Position numbers and translations under genes: made by a program. The notes below the pieces were generated by a model. That model ran no database searches, was not told where the DNA came from, and was given only the letters and a program-made list of their open reading frames with translations. From Mycobacterium gallinarum (lineage in GTDB: Bacteria > Actinomycetota > Actinomycetes > Mycobacteriales > Mycobacteriaceae), in contig NZ_AP022601.1 of the NCBI RefSeq assembly GCF_010726765.1, forward strand, positions 2,232,001 through 2,296,000: a stretch of DNA of 64,000 bases. The letters are read 5' to 3'. Below are positions 63,740-64,000 of this stretch, piece by piece (the stretch's first letter is position 1; each line of letters opens with the position of its first letter).

Positions 63740-64000
63740 CAGACTTCGCCTTCCTCGATGACCAGAGAGCCGTTATGTCCCGCGTCCGTCCATGCGACCC
63801 ACGGGGCGGAGTGGAAGTACTCCAACGCCAACGCTTCCCCGACATCGGCACAGACCTTCTGCAGCCCGGCGAGACGCTCCTCGAGTGAATCCAGGAGCAG
63901 TCCGGGGCGCAGGAACTCCAGCTCGCTGCGCGCGCGGCCCAGCAGCCGTTGGGTTTCCGCGGTCGCACCGACGCGATTGAGGGCGCGGTGGCGCAGTTCG
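63739..64000 (-). CDS. Alpha-E domain protein, C-terminal part (Rv2410c type; runs off the window)
   Basis: About 86 residues visible: LRHRALNRVGATAETQRLLGRARSELEF (in parts), LLDSLEERLAGLQKVCADVGEALALEYFHSAPW and the stop after EEGEV. Helical alpha-E family, the regular partner of the transglutaminase-like protein that follows. The N-terminus lies beyond 64000. Confidence 0.8.
   Translation of the reverse strand, partial: ELRHRALNRVGATAETQRLLGRARSELEFLRPGLLLDSLEERLAGLQKVCADVGEALALEYFHSAPWVAWTDAGHNGSLVIEEGEV

Overview
The window is a high-GC actinobacterial chromosome segment that reads as a rapidly growing Mycobacterium/Mycolicibacterium. The evidence is a mycobactin siderophore locus with IdeR-type iron boxes, a mycobacterial LexA box, an antigen-85-type mycolyltransferase, and a gene order that follows the M. 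tuberculosis Rv2380c-Rv2410c neighbourhood (mbt genes, hemW, sirA-cysH-che1, cysA-cysW-cysT-subI, trehalase, lppR-like, lepA, CBS protein, RNase Z-like, transglutaminase-like, alpha-E). The synteny is from memory of those genomes; no search was run.

Region 1 (1-22.2 kb) is the mycobactin locus. On the minus strand it has mbtT-mbtC-mbtD-mbtE (mbtE runs off the left edge) under two abutting IdeR boxes. Further right is mbtB, divergent from mbtA across more IdeR boxes. A plus-strand LLM oxidoreductase and an SOS-type 13E12/HNH gene lie between the two halves; the HNH gene is itself split by an IS3-family element. Next to mbtA, where salicylate synthase mbtI would be expected, is a 1726-aa iterative PKS (KS-AT-DH-KR-ACP) with its own IdeR box. 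This predicts a 6-methylsalicylate-primed mycobactin.

Region 2 (22.3-28.3 kb) has an ECF sigma/anti-sigma pair, hemW, and the assimilatory sulfite operon sirA-cysH-che1 behind a cysteine-rich leader ORF. Region 3 (28.3-38.7 kb) is accessory. It holds two aldehyde dehydrogenases flanking a LacI-type regulator, with several strong palindromes. It also holds a methyltransferase plus an alpha/beta-hydrolase-glycosyltransferase fusion, divergent from a large LuxR-family ATPase regulator.

Region 4 (38.7-50.8 kb) is a sulfur-acquisition island. An SsuABC-like transporter is preceded by a second Cys-rich leader ORF, whose Cys codons can pair with sequence overlapping the ribosome-binding site. It is followed by an APC permease, a glutamine-synthetase-like ligase, a flavin monooxygenase and a DszC-like monooxygenase. 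Convergent to these is the sulfate transporter subI-cysT-cysW-cysA, with a third Cys-rich leader ORF. The organosulfur part is the best candidate for an undescribed system: regulation and content point to scavenging sulfur from an amine-bearing organosulfur compound, but the substrate cannot be read from sequence.

Region 5 (50.7-64 kb) is mostly conserved mycobacterial backbone: two tiny coupled membrane proteins, an FAD monooxygenase, GH15 trehalase, two lipoproteins, lepA (apparently without an ATG/GTG/TTG start), a PemK-like protein, GNAT, CBS, aldo/keto reductase, RNase Z-like, an extra mycolyltransferase, and a transglutaminase/alpha-E pair. I saw no tRNA, rRNA, CRISPR array or replication origin.
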